Of a stretch of DNA of 39,906 nucleotides, positions 1 to 8,877 are shown piece by piece (within the stretch, counting starts at the first letter, position 1; every line of letters begins with the position of its first letter). The DNA lies in the NCBI GenBank assembly GCA_019232935.1, contig JAFAMZ010000234.1, forward strand, positions 1 to 39,906, read 5' to 3'. The notes under the pieces are model-generated. The model saw nothing but the letters and a program-made list of their open reading frames with translations. It was not told the origin of the DNA and did no database searches. The translations under genes and the position numbers were made by a program. This DNA comes from Silvibacterium sp. (GTDB lineage: Bacteria; Acidobacteriota; Terriglobia; Terriglobales; Acidobacteriaceae).

Positions 1-1
1 A

Positions 2-1396
2 AGCATTATCGATTCGCATCCGGCGCTCAAGGCGGCCTCTCCGCAGGCGCCCATGACCAACCTGTTCATGGGAGACGATTCCTACCATGGCGGCGCATTC
101 ATGCTCGACGCCAACTTCGGCTTCTATGTATTTTTCAAGCCACAGGAGAATCCCACACTGCCGGTGCGGTCAGTACCAATCGATTTCGGCACGCCGAACG
201 GGTACGAGTTCTATCTGAATGCAGGCCCCATCTCGAATCTCGATAAAAACTACCTGAAGGGCACGAACCCGCTCTTCAACGATCAGATGTATCACACCAC
301 TTACGACGGCTACTGGAAGGCGCGGGACCTCTCAGAGCACATGAAGAACATCCACTGCGCTGTGCTCACGGTTGGTGGATGGTTTGATGCGGAGGATCTT
401 TCTGGTCCGCTCCGTACCTATTATGCGATCGAAAAAAACAATCCCGGGACGGTAAACACGATTGTCGAAGGCCCATGGGTGCACGGCGGGTGGGCGCGCA
501 ATGACGGCGATCACCTCGGAGACGTGAAATTCAACGCGAAGACGAGCGAGTACTTCCGAAAAAATATACAGTTCCCGTTTTTCGAGTACTACCTGAAGGA
601 CAAGGGAGCGCAGATGCCGGAAGCGTACATGTTCGAGACCGGCACGAACGTGTGGCGCAAATATGAGGCGTGGCCTCCGCCGCAGGCCAAGGCGAAGATG
701 CTCTACTTCCGTGGAGGCAGCAAGCTGTCGTTCGACTCCCCGGGCGCTAACGAGGGATCGGACGCCTACGTCAGCGACCCGGCACGCCCTGTTCCTTTTG
801 TTGGATATGTGACCGATACAGTTCCACAAAGGTACATGGTGGATGATCAGCGGTTCGCCGCGACCAGGCCCGATGTTCTCGTTTATCAAACCGACCCGTT
901 GGCGGAAGACGTTACTATTGCCGGGCCGATCTCGCCAAAGCTCAAAATTGCGACTACCGGGACGGACTCAGATTTCGTGGTGAAGCTGATTGATGTTTAT
1001 CCGAACGATTATCCCGATCCAGACAATGGCAGCGCGACAGGGAAACGAGTGATCGATACGCCGGCGCTGCGCATGGGAGGCTATCAGCAGCTGCTTCGCG
1101 GAGAGCCGATGCGGGGCAAGTTCCGCAACAGCTGGGAGAAGCCGGAAGCGTTTGTTCCCGGGAAGATGGCCGAGGTAGACTTCACCATGCCCGACCTGGA
1201 CCACACCTTCCGCAAGGGGCATCGCATCATGGTGCAGGTGCAGAGCTCATGGTTCCCACTGGTCGACCGTAACCCGCAGACCTTCACGGATATTCCGAAC
1301 GCCAGCCCTGCGGACTTTAAGCCCGCAACAGAAACGATTTTCCATTCGGCTGATGCAGCTTCGGGTGTGGAAGTGCTGATACTTCCACAGCCCTGA
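2..1396 (+). CDS. CocE/NonD family hydrolase, 3' part (5' end outside window)
   Basis: The frame is open from the first bases of the window, so this is the C-terminal ~464 residues of a longer protein (whole family members are roughly 600 residues). The ATG at 53 is internal, because the sequence before it (SHPALKAASPQAP) is typical for the family. CocE/NonD enzymes are alpha/beta hydrolases that cleave esters or N-acyl and proline peptide bonds and are often exported. The piece seen here holds the probable catalytic Asp (GGWFDAED) and His (GPWVHGGW), followed by the jelly-roll domain of the X-Pro dipeptidyl-peptidase C-terminal type (VKLIDVYP). The nucleophile Ser lies upstream of the window. 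The substrate cannot be told. It converges on the iron exporter gene, with 41 bases between them. Confidence 0.88.
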   Translation, partial: SIIDSHPALKAASPQAPMTNLFMGDDSYHGGAFMLDANFGFYVFFKPQENPTLPVRSVPIDFGTPNGYEFYLNAGPISNLDKNYLKGTNPLFNDQMYHTTYDGYWKARDLSEHMKNIHCAVLTVGGWFDAEDLSGPLRTYYAIEKNNPGTVNTIVEGPWVHGGWARNDGDHLGDVKFNAKTSEYFRKNIQFPFFEYYLKDKGAQMPEAYMFETGTNVWRKYEAWPPPQAKAKMLYFRGGSKLSFDSPGANEGSDAYVSDPARPVPFVGYVTDTVPQRYMVDDQRFAATRPDVLVYQTDPLAEDVTIAGPISPKLKIATTGTDSDFVVKLIDVYPNDYPDPDNGSATGKRVIDTPALRMGGYQQLLRGEPMRGKFRNSWEKPEAFVPGKMAEVDFTMPDLDHTFRKGHRIMVQVQSSWFPLVDRNPQTFTDIPNASPADFKPATETIFHSADAASGVEVLILPQP

Positions 1397-1437
1397 GCGA
1401 ATGCAGCTGATTGGCCGAACTGGAGTCGGCTGTGCGA

Positions 1438-2676
1438 TCAGGGACCAGCCGGTCCGCCTAATTTACCGAGTCCGATTCCGATTACGTACGTGACGAAACC
1501 CTCGATGGCTCCGACGATGGTCATCTCGGCGCCGCTGGACCACCATGAGCGCACGGTGATGAGCGACTTCGCGGCGCCGACCGCGAAATGCGCGATGAGC
1601 GAGACGATCGCAGACGAGATAATGGCCTGATAACCGCTCATGAAGAAGAACGGAATGATGGGAATGAACGCTCCGACGGCTGTCGAAAGCGCCCCGGAAA
1701 TGGCGGACGTCATGGGATTCCTCAGCGCATCCTCGGTGGTGCTGAGGCGTTCGGCCGAGAGCGCGCGGAGAAGCTGTTCTTTGTCTCGAGCTATATGGTC
1801 TACGAAGTGGTCGGCGTCGTCTTCCGGTAAGCCCTTGACCTGATAGTAGAGGGAGAGCAGCTCACGGGCCTCGGGAAGGTTCATTTCTATGGCTTCGCGT
1901 TCGCGGGCGAGTTCTGCCTCGTAAATTTCGCGCTCGCTTTTCGCCGCCAGATAAGCTCCCGACCCCATGGAGAGCGCGCTGGCGATCATACCTGCCATGC
2001 CGGCCAGCAGCACATAATGACTGGTGCCCTGCGTCGCTCCCGATACGCCGGAAACGATGCCGAAAATAGCGCCCAGGCCGTCATTGACTCCGTATATGGC
2101 ATCGCCGATCCAGCCAGCGGCCTGCCTGCCGGAGCGGTTGCGCTTGGCCAGCAAATCATCAAGCATGGCCTGCGCTTTGGCGGGGTCCGCGTCGAGATGA
2201 TGAGCGCGGCGCGGATAGCGCTGGCGGATGAGGCTGCTCAGCTCCTGATAGTGCTCGCGCTCCTCTTCGATAACCTGGCGGAGAATGGCAAGGCTCGGCT
2301 CGTCATTGAATTCCTTGAGCTGTTGGCCGTACATCGCGATGGCGCGGCTTTCATCGATTTCCAGCCGCCGCAGTGCCATTCGCTGTCCGCCGATTCTGTT
2401 CACCAGAGTATCTGCATCACCCGTAGCTTTGCCGCGGTACTCCGGCTTTTCGCCGCCGAGCTCAATGATCCGCTTCTCCCAGAGCGCGGCATGCTGCGCC
2501 TCGGCTTCGGCCATGTGGCGCAAGGTCTCTTTGCGCAGAGGATCTTCGTCGCGCTCGGAGAGTGTGCGGTACGTATGATAGCCGCTCATCTCCGCCTGCC
2601 AGTTGCCCTCGAGCGCAGCGAGCATTTTTCGCAGCTTTGGGGTCGGCTTGTTATTCACGAGGGTCGGCCCAGCCAT
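1438..2676 (-). CDS. MbfA-like iron exporter: ferritin-like domain fused to VIT1/CCC1 transporter
   Basis: A 412-residue inner-membrane protein. Residues ~20-150 form a rubrerythrin/ferritin-like helical bundle with the expected metal ligands: E29 in the first helix, E57/E59/H62 (HMAEAEAQH), E107, and an E-rich helix at 137-142 (EEEREH). Residues ~188-405 are a VIT1/CCC1-type transporter beginning GWIGDAIYGVNDG, with Gly-rich membrane helices and a charged cytoplasmic segment (~245-330) between the second and third helices. This is the architecture of membrane-bound ferritin A (MbfA), which in alphaproteobacteria exports iron and protects against peroxide. It starts 7 bases after the stop of the upstream exported protein, so it is probably the last gene of the kinase operon. 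The function is family knowledge and was not tested here. Confidence 0.88.
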   Translation of the reverse strand: MAGPTLVNNKPTPKLRKMLAALEGNWQAEMSGYHTYRTLSERDEDPLRKETLRHMAEAEAQHAALWEKRIIELGGEKPEYRGKATGDADTLVNRIGGQRMALRRLEIDESRAIAMYGQQLKEFNDEPSLAILRQVIEEEREHYQELSSLIRQRYPRRAHHLDADPAKAQAMLDDLLAKRNRSGRQAAGWIGDAIYGVNDGLGAIFGIVSGVSGATQGTSHYVLLAGMAGMIASALSMGSGAYLAAKSEREIYEAELAREREAIEMNLPEARELLSLYYQVKGLPEDDADHFVDHIARDKEQLLRALSAERLSTTEDALRNPMTSAISGALSTAVGAFIPIIPFFFMSGYQAIISSAIVSLIAHFAVGAAKSLITVRSWWSSGAEMTIVGAIEGFVTYVIGIGLGKLGGPAGP

Positions 2677-2683
2677 AGGAAAC

Positions 2684-3205
2684 TTACTCTCCGATCTGAT
2701 AATTGAAGGTGAACCGCCCGATCTGCATCAGCGAGCGGTCGCCCGGCGGCCAGATGCGAAACGATTCTACTCTACTGATAGATGGGTTGAGAGGTGCTTC
2801 AGTCGCAGCCAGGACCTTACCTGTGGCGGCCTCATAGAAAGAGACGTTGAGCTTGTCTTCGGTGAGATGCTTCCAGCCGATCACGTAGGCACCGGGGGCA
2901 AGCTGAACGCCTCCGATTTTCAGAGGTACCTGGGTCACGAAATAGTGCGAGTACTTACCTTCCGCGGAGTATCCGGCGGTGATGAGAACGACTCCGGCGA
3001 TGAATTTGCCGTGGCCGTCGGTGATTCCGGATGCAGTCCGCATTTCGGTCTCGATGCGCTCCTGCTCCACGGGGGCGCGTGCGGGGAGTAGTTTGGTCAG
3101 CTCGGCTTCGGTGGCGGAGCGCCAGGCCCAGCCTCGTGCCGATTGCGCAGCGGCCAGCAGCGCGGCGGTGAACGAAAGAATCGCGGCTATCCTCAGCATT
3201 CGCAC
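2684..3205 (-). CDS. exported protein of unknown function
   Basis: A 173-residue protein with an N-terminal signal peptide (hydrophobic residues ~5-20, AAQSA before the mature part). The mature part looks like a small beta-rich domain: alternating hydrophobic residues, a GGVQLAPGAYVIGW segment, and a C-terminal GRFTFNYQ. I do not recognise the family; the overall feel is of the small DUF2911-like exported proteins of Bacteroidota and Acidobacteriota, but I would not assign it. The start codon is GTG (an ATG lies two codons further on), with a possible ribosome site AAGGA about 12 bases upstream. It sits 15 bases after the response regulator and 7 bases before the iron exporter, so it is almost certainly co-transcribed with both. 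Confidence 0.7.
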   Translation of the reverse strand: MRMLRIAAILSFTAALLAAAQSARGWAWRSATEAELTKLLPARAPVEQERIETEMRTASGITDGHGKFIAGVVLITAGYSAEGKYSHYFVTQVPLKIGGVQLAPGAYVIGWKHLTEDKLNVSFYEAATGKVLAATEAPLNPSISRVESFRIWPPGDRSLMQIGRFTFNYQIGE

Positions 3206-3220
3206 GGCCAGATCGGTCCT

Positions 3221-3856
3221 TCAATCAAGATGAACGATTCCCCGCTGCAGCGCGGTCGTGGCGGCCTGGGTACGGTCGCTTACGTTGAGCTTGCTTAACA
3301 GGCTATTAATATGAGTCTTCACCGTCGCTTCCGAGATGTGCAGGTCGCCGGCGATTTCCTTGTTGCTGCGGCCGGCAACGATGCGTTGCAGGACTTCGAG
3401 CTCCCGTGATGTCAGGGCTGGGCCGCCCATGCGCTCGGCGAGTTTTTCTGCCACAAAGGCTGGAATCTTTGATTTTCCGGCATAGACGGCCCGGATTGCC
3501 GCTGTCAGCTCGTCCACATCCGTTCCCTTCAGCAGATAACCTTTGGCCCCCGCTTGTAGCGCACGGAAGATGTCCTCGTCCCCATCAAAGGTGGTGAGCA
3601 CGATGATGCGGGCGCCCGGAGCCTCCTGCCGGATCAGGGAAATCGCATCTGCGCCAGCTATCTTTGGCAGTCGAAGGTCCATCAAAGTCACGTCCGGCCT
3701 GTGGTTGCGGTGAGCCTCGATCGCTTCCTGCCCATCAGAAGCTTCCGCGACGACCTCCAGGTCCGGGACAGTGTTGAGCAAGGCGACGAGTCCCTGCCGG
3801 ACGACGGTGTGATCATCTACCACGAGAATTCGAATGTTTTCAGCCATTTCTTTCAT
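3221..3856 (-). CDS. NarL/LuxR-family response regulator
   Basis: A 211-residue two-component regulator. The receiver domain (~8-125) has the acidic pair DD (VVDDHTVV), the phosphoacceptor Asp in LMDLRLP and the Lys in LLKGTDVD. The C-terminal GerE/LuxR helix-turn-helix (~145-205) contains LTSRELEVLQ, the recognition region SNKEIAGDLHISEATVKTHI and LLSKLNVSDR. Its start overlaps the kinase stop as ATGA, the usual sign of translational coupling, so the partner is certain from context. Starting at the third codon after (MAENIRI) is equally possible. It most likely activates or represses its own operon in response to the propeller kinase. Confidence 0.95.
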   Translation of the reverse strand: MKEMAENIRILVVDDHTVVRQGLVALLNTVPDLEVVAEASDGQEAIEAHRNHRPDVTLMDLRLPKIAGADAISLIRQEAPGARIIVLTTFDGDEDIFRALQAGAKGYLLKGTDVDELTAAIRAVYAGKSKIPAFVAEKLAERMGGPALTSRELEVLQRIVAGRSNKEIAGDLHISEATVKTHINSLLSKLNVSDRTQAATTALQRGIVHLD

Positions 3857-6800
3857 TCTCTTCCATCCGCCCCAAGTTCGACAGTAACCCGCGTACCTTG
3901 CCCCCTCGTGCTGGTCAGCGAGAGTGTTCCGCCGATCTGTTGAGCGCGCTCTTTCATTCCCGCGATACCGAAGTGCCCATTTTCCATCGACGCGGCCTCT
4001 CCGGCGAAACCGCGACCGTTATCGTCGACGCTCAACTGCAACTGTCTCGCGGAAAAGCGAAGCTGAATCTGAATGAGCTCAGGATTTGCGTGGCGAACGG
4101 CGTTGGTCACCGCTTCCTGCGCTATGCGCACAAGCTCCTCCTCTATGCGCTTTCCCAGAGGCCGGTACGCCCCGTTCACACGCACTTCGGTGCGGATCCG
4201 GGTGCCGGCGGTCACGCGATCGGCCATCTTGGCGAGCTGGGCGGCAAGATCCTGGTTTTCGGCGCTCTGGGAGCGCAACTCCCATATCGCCTGACGAGCA
4301 TCTTCGAGGCCATGGCGGACGAGTTCTTGCGCCCGCGCGAGGTGCTGGCGTGCCAGTTCGGTTGAGCTGCCCAGCAGCCGCGAGACGATCTGCAACTGGA
4401 CGGAGACAGCGACGAAGCCCTGGGCCAGAGTGTCGTGAATCTCACGCGCGATGCGGTTGCGTTCGGCCATCACCGCATTGAATCGCGATTCGACGTGCCG
4501 CAGGCGCCAGCGGTATCCGGCGTACCAGAGCAAGGCGGCAGCGGCGAGGAGGAACAGATAGAACCATCTTGTCTGATAAAAGTACGGCTTCAGCCGAAAC
4601 GAAACCGATGCGGGCGCGGTGCTCCACACGCCGTCATTGTTGCAGGCGAGCACGCGGAAGGTATATGTGCCGGGCGGCAAGTTGGTGTAGAAAGCGGTTC
4701 GCAAAGGGCCGGCCTCCACCCAGGCATGATCGAAGCCCTCGAGCCGGTACTTAAAGCGAACTTTTTGAGGAGCGGTGAAGCTGAGTGCGGCGTAATCGAT
4801 GGCAAAGCGGCGGCCGCCGGGCTTTATCGTAATCGCCTCAGTTACATCTTGCGGGATGTCATCCACCTGCATCTGCTCGATGCCGATCAGCGGAGGAACA
4901 CGATTGGTCGCCAGATGTTTCGGATCAATAGTGGCTGCACCTTTGAGGGTTGCAAACCATAGTTCACCGTCCTGAAGCCGCCAGGCTGCGGGATGTCCTC
5001 CGCTGCTTGCCTCATTGATTTTCATTCCGTCGGCAACGCCATAGGATGCTACCGCCGGCGCTGGGCCCGCAGCATCCAGATAGCGATTCAGATCATTTCG
5101 ATTCACGCGGAAGATGCCTCCATTGGAGCTCATCCAAAGGTTGCCGTGTTCGTCCTCAAGGATGCTGTAGATCGTGCCCGGCAGCTCTTTCACGGCGACA
5201 GGTTTGAAGGCGCCATTGCGCCAGCGGTTCAGGCCGCCGCCAATGGTACCGATCCAAAGCGTTCCATCCGTGTCTTCGTCAAGGGCGGTCACGGTGTGGC
5301 TGGCCAAGCCGTCCTTCTCCGTGAAATTTGTGAATCGCCCTTTGTCGAAATGGGTCAGGCCGCCCAGAGTGCAGATCCAGAGCGAGCCGTCGCGCGATTG
5401 CAAAATGGAACCTACCAGGTCGCCTCCCAGCCCATCGACAGCCGTGTAGGTTGTGAATCTGGCGTCCTGTAACTTCGATAGTCCGCGACGTGTTCCGATC
5501 CAGAGCGCACCTTGCCTGTCGAAATAGAGAGAGCGGACGAAGTCGTCTGCGATGCCGTCGGCTGAGGTGAAGGTCCTTACGGCGCCATTTCGTAAACGAT
5601 CCAGGCCGTCGGGCGTGCCGAGCCACAGGGCGCCACCGGCCGAGCTTGCGATGGCGAGGACCACGTTGCTCGAGAGACCATTTGCGGTCGTAAGAGTGGT
5701 GAATCCGCCTTGATCGCCCCGAACAAAATTCTTATGGTCGAGGCCGCCGCCGCTTGTTCCCAGCCAAACCGTCCCCTTCTGGTCCTGATACACGGAGCGG
5801 ATGTAATCGTTGGAGATGCCGTCCTGAGCCGTATAAGTGGTGATGGCTCGGTTCCGGAGAATGTCTATGCCGCCCGACTCCGTACCCAGCCAGAGGTTTC
5901 CCTCGCGGTCCTCCAGGATGGCGAGTACTTTGTTGCTGGAAAATCCTTCCTTCGGTGTAAAGGTTTCAATATTGCCGTCGAGCACGCGTGCAATGCCGTC
6001 CTCTGTTCCAGCCCACAGAGTGCCTTCGCGATCGCAGAGAAGCAACTGCACCCCTCCGGTGGGCATGCCGCTCTGGCTGGTGAACTCGACTATGCGCGCG
6101 CCGTCGGAGTAAGCCAGACCTGCGGCGGTGCCGATCCATACCCTGCCGGACCGGTCCACTGCGAGGGCTGCTACATCGTTGTGCGCCGACGAGACGCCAT
6201 GCAGCGCGAGCATCGCGCATTTGTCGAGTGCGCAGACCTCGAGTCCGGTGGGCAGTCCCGCCCAGAGGCGGCCGTTTTTGTCGAGCGCCATGGCCTGGAT
6301 GACTGCCGGCTGTCCAACGCGGTGAAAGCGAACCGGTTCTCCCGGCGGCGCCTCGAAAAGCCCCTGAGAGGTGCCGAGCCATAGCGATCCGTTTGAGCCG
6401 TCCACCATGCGGCTCGTCTCATTCAGTGGTGGGATGCCCTGCAAGGACTGGAACCGCGCGCCGTCAAAGCGGGCGAGGCCTTCTGAGGTGACGGCCCAGA
6501 TTGCGCCCCTGCGATCCTCATGAAGCGACCAGATGATAGCCGCCCCAGAGTCGCCCGGCAGTCCCACAGAGTCAAAGCGCCGATTGCGATACCGTGTCAT
6601 CCCGCTCGATGTGCCAATCCACAGAGCGCCGGATCGGTCTTCAAGCAGACTGTAAACGACATCGCTGCCGAGTTGGGGAGTGTCCTTATGAGTAAAGACG
6701 GCGAACTTAACTGAATCCAAGCACACCAGGCCGCCTTCGGTCGCGAGCCAGATGTAGCCGTCACTGCTTTGCAATACAGCGTGGACTGTATTCTGGGGCA

Positions 6801-6942
6801 GCCCGCTGTCGGTCTGCCATGACTGATATCCGTAATGCCGAAGGGTCTGGTGCGGATCGAGCGCAAAACCGATTCCGGCCCGAAGGAGCAGCGCGGTCAG
6901 GAGGACTGCCCTGGACATCGCCGATCGGCGGTAAAATTGCAT
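3853..6942 (-). CDS. two-component sensor histidine kinase with beta-propeller sensor (Reg_prop, Y_Y_Y, HisKA_3, HATPase_c)
   Basis: With the start chosen here the protein is about 1029 residues. A signal sequence (MSRAVLLTALLLRAG) leads into a long exported region of many repeats of the LWIGT..GL type, spanning about residues 20-650, which should fold as two seven-bladed propellers. A Y_Y_Y domain (~720-790, ending LPPGTYTFRVLACNNDG), one membrane helix (~793-812, WFYLFLLAAAALLWYAGY) and a cytoplasmic kinase follow. The HisKA_3 phospho-His is in REIHDTLAQG (~836), the N box is EAVTNAVRHA (~947), and DNGRGF and GIAGMKER complete the ATP site. Such sensors usually respond to extracellular carbohydrate or envelope signals. 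The start is uncertain: ATGs exist at 7020, 6963, 6942 and 6918, and the last gives the cleanest signal peptide. Confidence 0.93.
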   Translation of the reverse strand: MQFYRRSAMSRAVLLTALLLRAGIGFALDPHQTLRHYGYQSWQTDSGLPQNTVHAVLQSSDGYIWLATEGGLVCLDSVKFAVFTHKDTPQLGSDVVYSLLEDRSGALWIGTSSGMTRYRNRRFDSVGLPGDSGAAIIWSLHEDRRGAIWAVTSEGLARFDGARFQSLQGIPPLNETSRMVDGSNGSLWLGTSQGLFEAPPGEPVRFHRVGQPAVIQAMALDKNGRLWAGLPTGLEVCALDKCAMLALHGVSSAHNDVAALAVDRSGRVWIGTAAGLAYSDGARIVEFTSQSGMPTGGVQLLLCDREGTLWAGTEDGIARVLDGNIETFTPKEGFSSNKVLAILEDREGNLWLGTESGGIDILRNRAITTYTAQDGISNDYIRSVYQDQKGTVWLGTSGGGLDHKNFVRGDQGGFTTLTTANGLSSNVVLAIASSAGGALWLGTPDGLDRLRNGAVRTFTSADGIADDFVRSLYFDRQGALWIGTRRGLSKLQDARFTTYTAVDGLGGDLVGSILQSRDGSLWICTLGGLTHFDKGRFTNFTEKDGLASHTVTALDEDTDGTLWIGTIGGGLNRWRNGAFKPVAVKELPGTIYSILEDEHGNLWMSSNGGIFRVNRNDLNRYLDAAGPAPAVASYGVADGMKINEASSGGHPAAWRLQDGELWFATLKGAATIDPKHLATNRVPPLIGIEQMQVDDIPQDVTEAITIKPGGRRFAIDYAALSFTAPQKVRFKYRLEGFDHAWVEAGPLRTAFYTNLPPGTYTFRVLACNNDGVWSTAPASVSFRLKPYFYQTRWFYLFLLAAAALLWYAGYRWRLRHVESRFNAVMAERNRIAREIHDTLAQGFVAVSVQLQIVSRLLGSSTELARQHLARAQELVRHGLEDARQAIWELRSQSAENQDLAAQLAKMADRVTAGTRIRTEVRVNGAYRPLGKRIEEELVRIAQEAVTNAVRHANPELIQIQLRFSARQLQLSVDDNGRGFAGEAASMENGHFGIAGMKERAQQIGGTLSLTSTRGQGTRVTVELGADGRE

Positions 6943-7072
6943 ACTTTCCCGAATACTACACATCCGGGAAATGGAAACGAATATCCAACCCTGGTACCAC
7001 CGGGGAAGCCGCTCGGCCATTTAGGATTTCACTGTCCTTGTTTTCGAACCTTTCTTTCAAGGAGAACGCTTA

Positions 7073-8122
7073 ATGATTCAGTCCTGGGGATACGCCGCCC
7101 AAGAAGCCACGACTCCTCTGGCTCCTTTCAGCTTTCAACGTCGCGATCTGAAAGAAAAAGATGTTGCAGTCGAGATCGAGTTCTGCGGCGTTTGCCATTC
7201 CGATATTCACTCCACGCGCAATGAGTGGGGCAATGCCGCCTACCCGATGGTGCCGGGACATGAGATTATCGGCCGGGTCACAGGATTCGGCTCGGGCGTG
7301 ACGAGGTTCAAAATCGGCGAGCGGGTAGGTGTCGGCGTGATTATCGACTCATGCCGCACCTGCACGAGCTGCAAGTCTGGAGACGAGCAGTACTGCGAGG
7401 TGGGTGCGACGCTCACCTACGGCGTGAAGGACAAATACGGCGACATGACTTACGGAGGCTACTCGAACAACATCGTCACCGACGAGCATTTCGTGCACCA
7501 GGTATCCGAGCAACTCGATCCGGCCGGAGTCGCGCCGCTGTTGTGCGCCGGCATTACGACCTATTCACCGCTGCGGCACTGGGAGGTCGGTCCAGGGCAG
7601 AAAGTCGGAGTCGTTGGACTGGGCGGCCTTGGGCACATGGGGCTGAAGTTCGCGCACTCCTTCGGCGCGCATGTAGCGCAGTTCACAACTTCCAGGTCCA
7701 AGATTGAAGATGCCAAGCGGCTGGGAGCCCACGATGTCGTGCTTTCAAACGATGCCAGTGCCATGGCAAAGGAGGCGAACAGCTTCGACTTCATTCTCGA
7801 TACTGTCTCGGCCGTGCACGATCTGAATGCTTATCTGCCGCTGCTCAAGCGTGATGGTGTGTACTGCCAGGTGGGGCTGCCTGACAAGCCTCCGACAATC
7901 TTCATGGGCAACCTGCTTTTCAAGCGGCGGAATCTCTCCGGGTCGATCATCGGTGGTATGGCCGAGACGCAGGAGATGCTCGATTACTGCGCGGCGCACA
8001 ACATTGTGGCGGACGTAGAGGTCATTCCCATCCAGCAGATCAACGAGGCCTTCGAGCGTGTGGTGAAAGCGGATGTGAAGTACCGCTTCGTTATTGACAC
8101 GTCGTCTTTGAAGAAGCCGTAA
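7073..8122 (+). CDS. zinc-dependent NAD(P) alcohol dehydrogenase (CAD/YahK type)
   Basis: A 349-residue medium-chain dehydrogenase/reductase. Catalytic zinc ligands are C41 (CGVCHSD) and H63/E64 (PGHEIIG), with a third Cys near residue 158 (LLCAGIT). The structural zinc site is C94, C97, C100 and C108 (CRTCTSC...C). The nucleotide site is GLGGLGHMG. These features match the cinnamyl-alcohol-dehydrogenase/YahK branch, broad aldehyde reductases that normally use NADPH. The ribosome site AGGAGAAC is well placed before the ATG. The gene diverges from the sensor kinase with a short intergenic region, so the promoters of the two must be close together. The physiological substrate cannot be read from the sequence. 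Confidence 0.95.
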   Translation: MIQSWGYAAQEATTPLAPFSFQRRDLKEKDVAVEIEFCGVCHSDIHSTRNEWGNAAYPMVPGHEIIGRVTGFGSGVTRFKIGERVGVGVIIDSCRTCTSCKSGDEQYCEVGATLTYGVKDKYGDMTYGGYSNNIVTDEHFVHQVSEQLDPAGVAPLLCAGITTYSPLRHWEVGPGQKVGVVGLGGLGHMGLKFAHSFGAHVAQFTTSRSKIEDAKRLGAHDVVLSNDASAMAKEANSFDFILDTVSAVHDLNAYLPLLKRDGVYCQVGLPDKPPTIFMGNLLFKRRNLSGSIIGGMAETQEMLDYCAAHNIVADVEVIPIQQINEAFERVVKADVKYRFVIDTSSLKKP

Positions 8123-8186
8123 ATGCACCTGCGGCTGACAACTTTTGTAAAGTCAAGCGCTTCTGAGTGAAGGGAGGAAAGCAAGC

Positions 8187-8501
8187 ATGCCATCCAAAAA
8201 GACCAGTTCCAAGAAATCCAGTTCGAAGAAGAGTAGTGGAAAAAAGACGAGCAGCAGCGCGAAGAAGAGTTCTGGCTCGAAGAAGAGCTCAGCGAAGAAG
8301 TCCAGCGGCCGTAAGTACAGCCCTAAGGCCTCCAAATCGGTCGAGCGCGAGATGCGGGCGATGAAAGAAGGAAAGCTGAAATCGGGCCGCAGCGGCAAGA
8401 AAGTCACCAATCCGAAGCAGGCGATTGCGATCGGATTATCCGAGGCCCGAAGGGAGGGAGCCAAGGTGCCCTCGCCCAAAAAGAAATCCTCGAGATCGTA
8501 A
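8187..8501 (+). CDS. Lys/Ser-rich basic protein with C-terminal DUF6496-like motif
   Basis: A 104-residue, strongly basic protein. Residues 1-50 are low-complexity runs of Lys and Ser (KKSSSKKSS pattern, with some Ala and Gly), like a histone H1 tail. Residues ~50-95 hold a more ordered segment: VEREMRAMKEGKLKSGRSG, then NPKQAIAIGLSEARREG, which is the pattern of the DUF6496 family. A second basic tail (PKKKSSRS) ends the protein. The ribosome site GGAGG lies 9 bases upstream of the ATG. The composition suggests binding to DNA or RNA, but this is inference; the family has no established role that I know of. It converges on the FmdB gene with 6 bases between the stops. Confidence 0.8.
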   Translation: MPSKKTSSKKSSSKKSSGKKTSSSAKKSSGSKKSSAKKSSGRKYSPKASKSVEREMRAMKEGKLKSGRSGKKVTNPKQAIAIGLSEARREGAKVPSPKKKSSRS

Positions 8502-8507
8502 CCGAGA

Positions 8508-8849
8508 TTAATCGCCTTTGCTTGCGGTCGACGCAGTCCCGGCTCCTGAAGAGGAGCCGGAATTGTTTGTGGCCGACGAAGCTGAGTCAGGCGAAGACTT
8601 CGCGCCGTCCGTGGAAGCAGTTTTCTCCGTGCTGGCCGTCGAGTCACTCGCAGAGGGCTTGGCTCTGGTCTTACCGGCATAGTCGGTCACGTACCACCCG
8701 GCGCCCTTGAACTGGATTGCCGGGGGCGAGATGAGCCGTTCGACTTCGCCCTGGCAGACCGGACATTCTTTCTCTTCCGGCGCGCTGAAGCTCTGAATCT
8801 TTTCGAAGGTATGACCGCATTCCTTGCAGCGGTATTCGTAAAGTGGCAA
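8508..8849 (-). CDS. FmdB-family zinc ribbon protein
   Basis: A 113-residue protein. The first ~45 residues form the FmdB zinc ribbon, with CKEC and CPVC as the zinc knuckles, followed by a conserved short helix (ERLISPPAIQFKGAGWYVTDY). The remaining ~55 residues are low-complexity Ser/Thr/Ala/Gly and probably disordered, which is common in this family. FmdB proteins are named after a regulator in the formamidase/acetamidase cluster of Methylophilus, but most homologues have no proven role. The start codon is TTG, supported by AGGAG nine bases upstream and by the conserved MPLYEYRC beginning. It lies 28 bases after serA on the same strand and may be co-transcribed with it. Confidence 0.9.
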   Translation of the reverse strand: MPLYEYRCKECGHTFEKIQSFSAPEEKECPVCQGEVERLISPPAIQFKGAGWYVTDYAGKTRAKPSASDSTASTEKTASTDGAKSSPDSASSATNNSGSSSGAGTASTASKGD

Positions 8850-8877
8850 GGCTGATTACTCCTGAAGACTTACAAAT

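Noticed and set aside
8190-8310. Possible DNA tandem repeat array in the Lys/Ser region
   Set aside because: The repetition is at the protein-composition level (AAG/AGC codons), not in regular DNA units; it is a low-complexity coding region.
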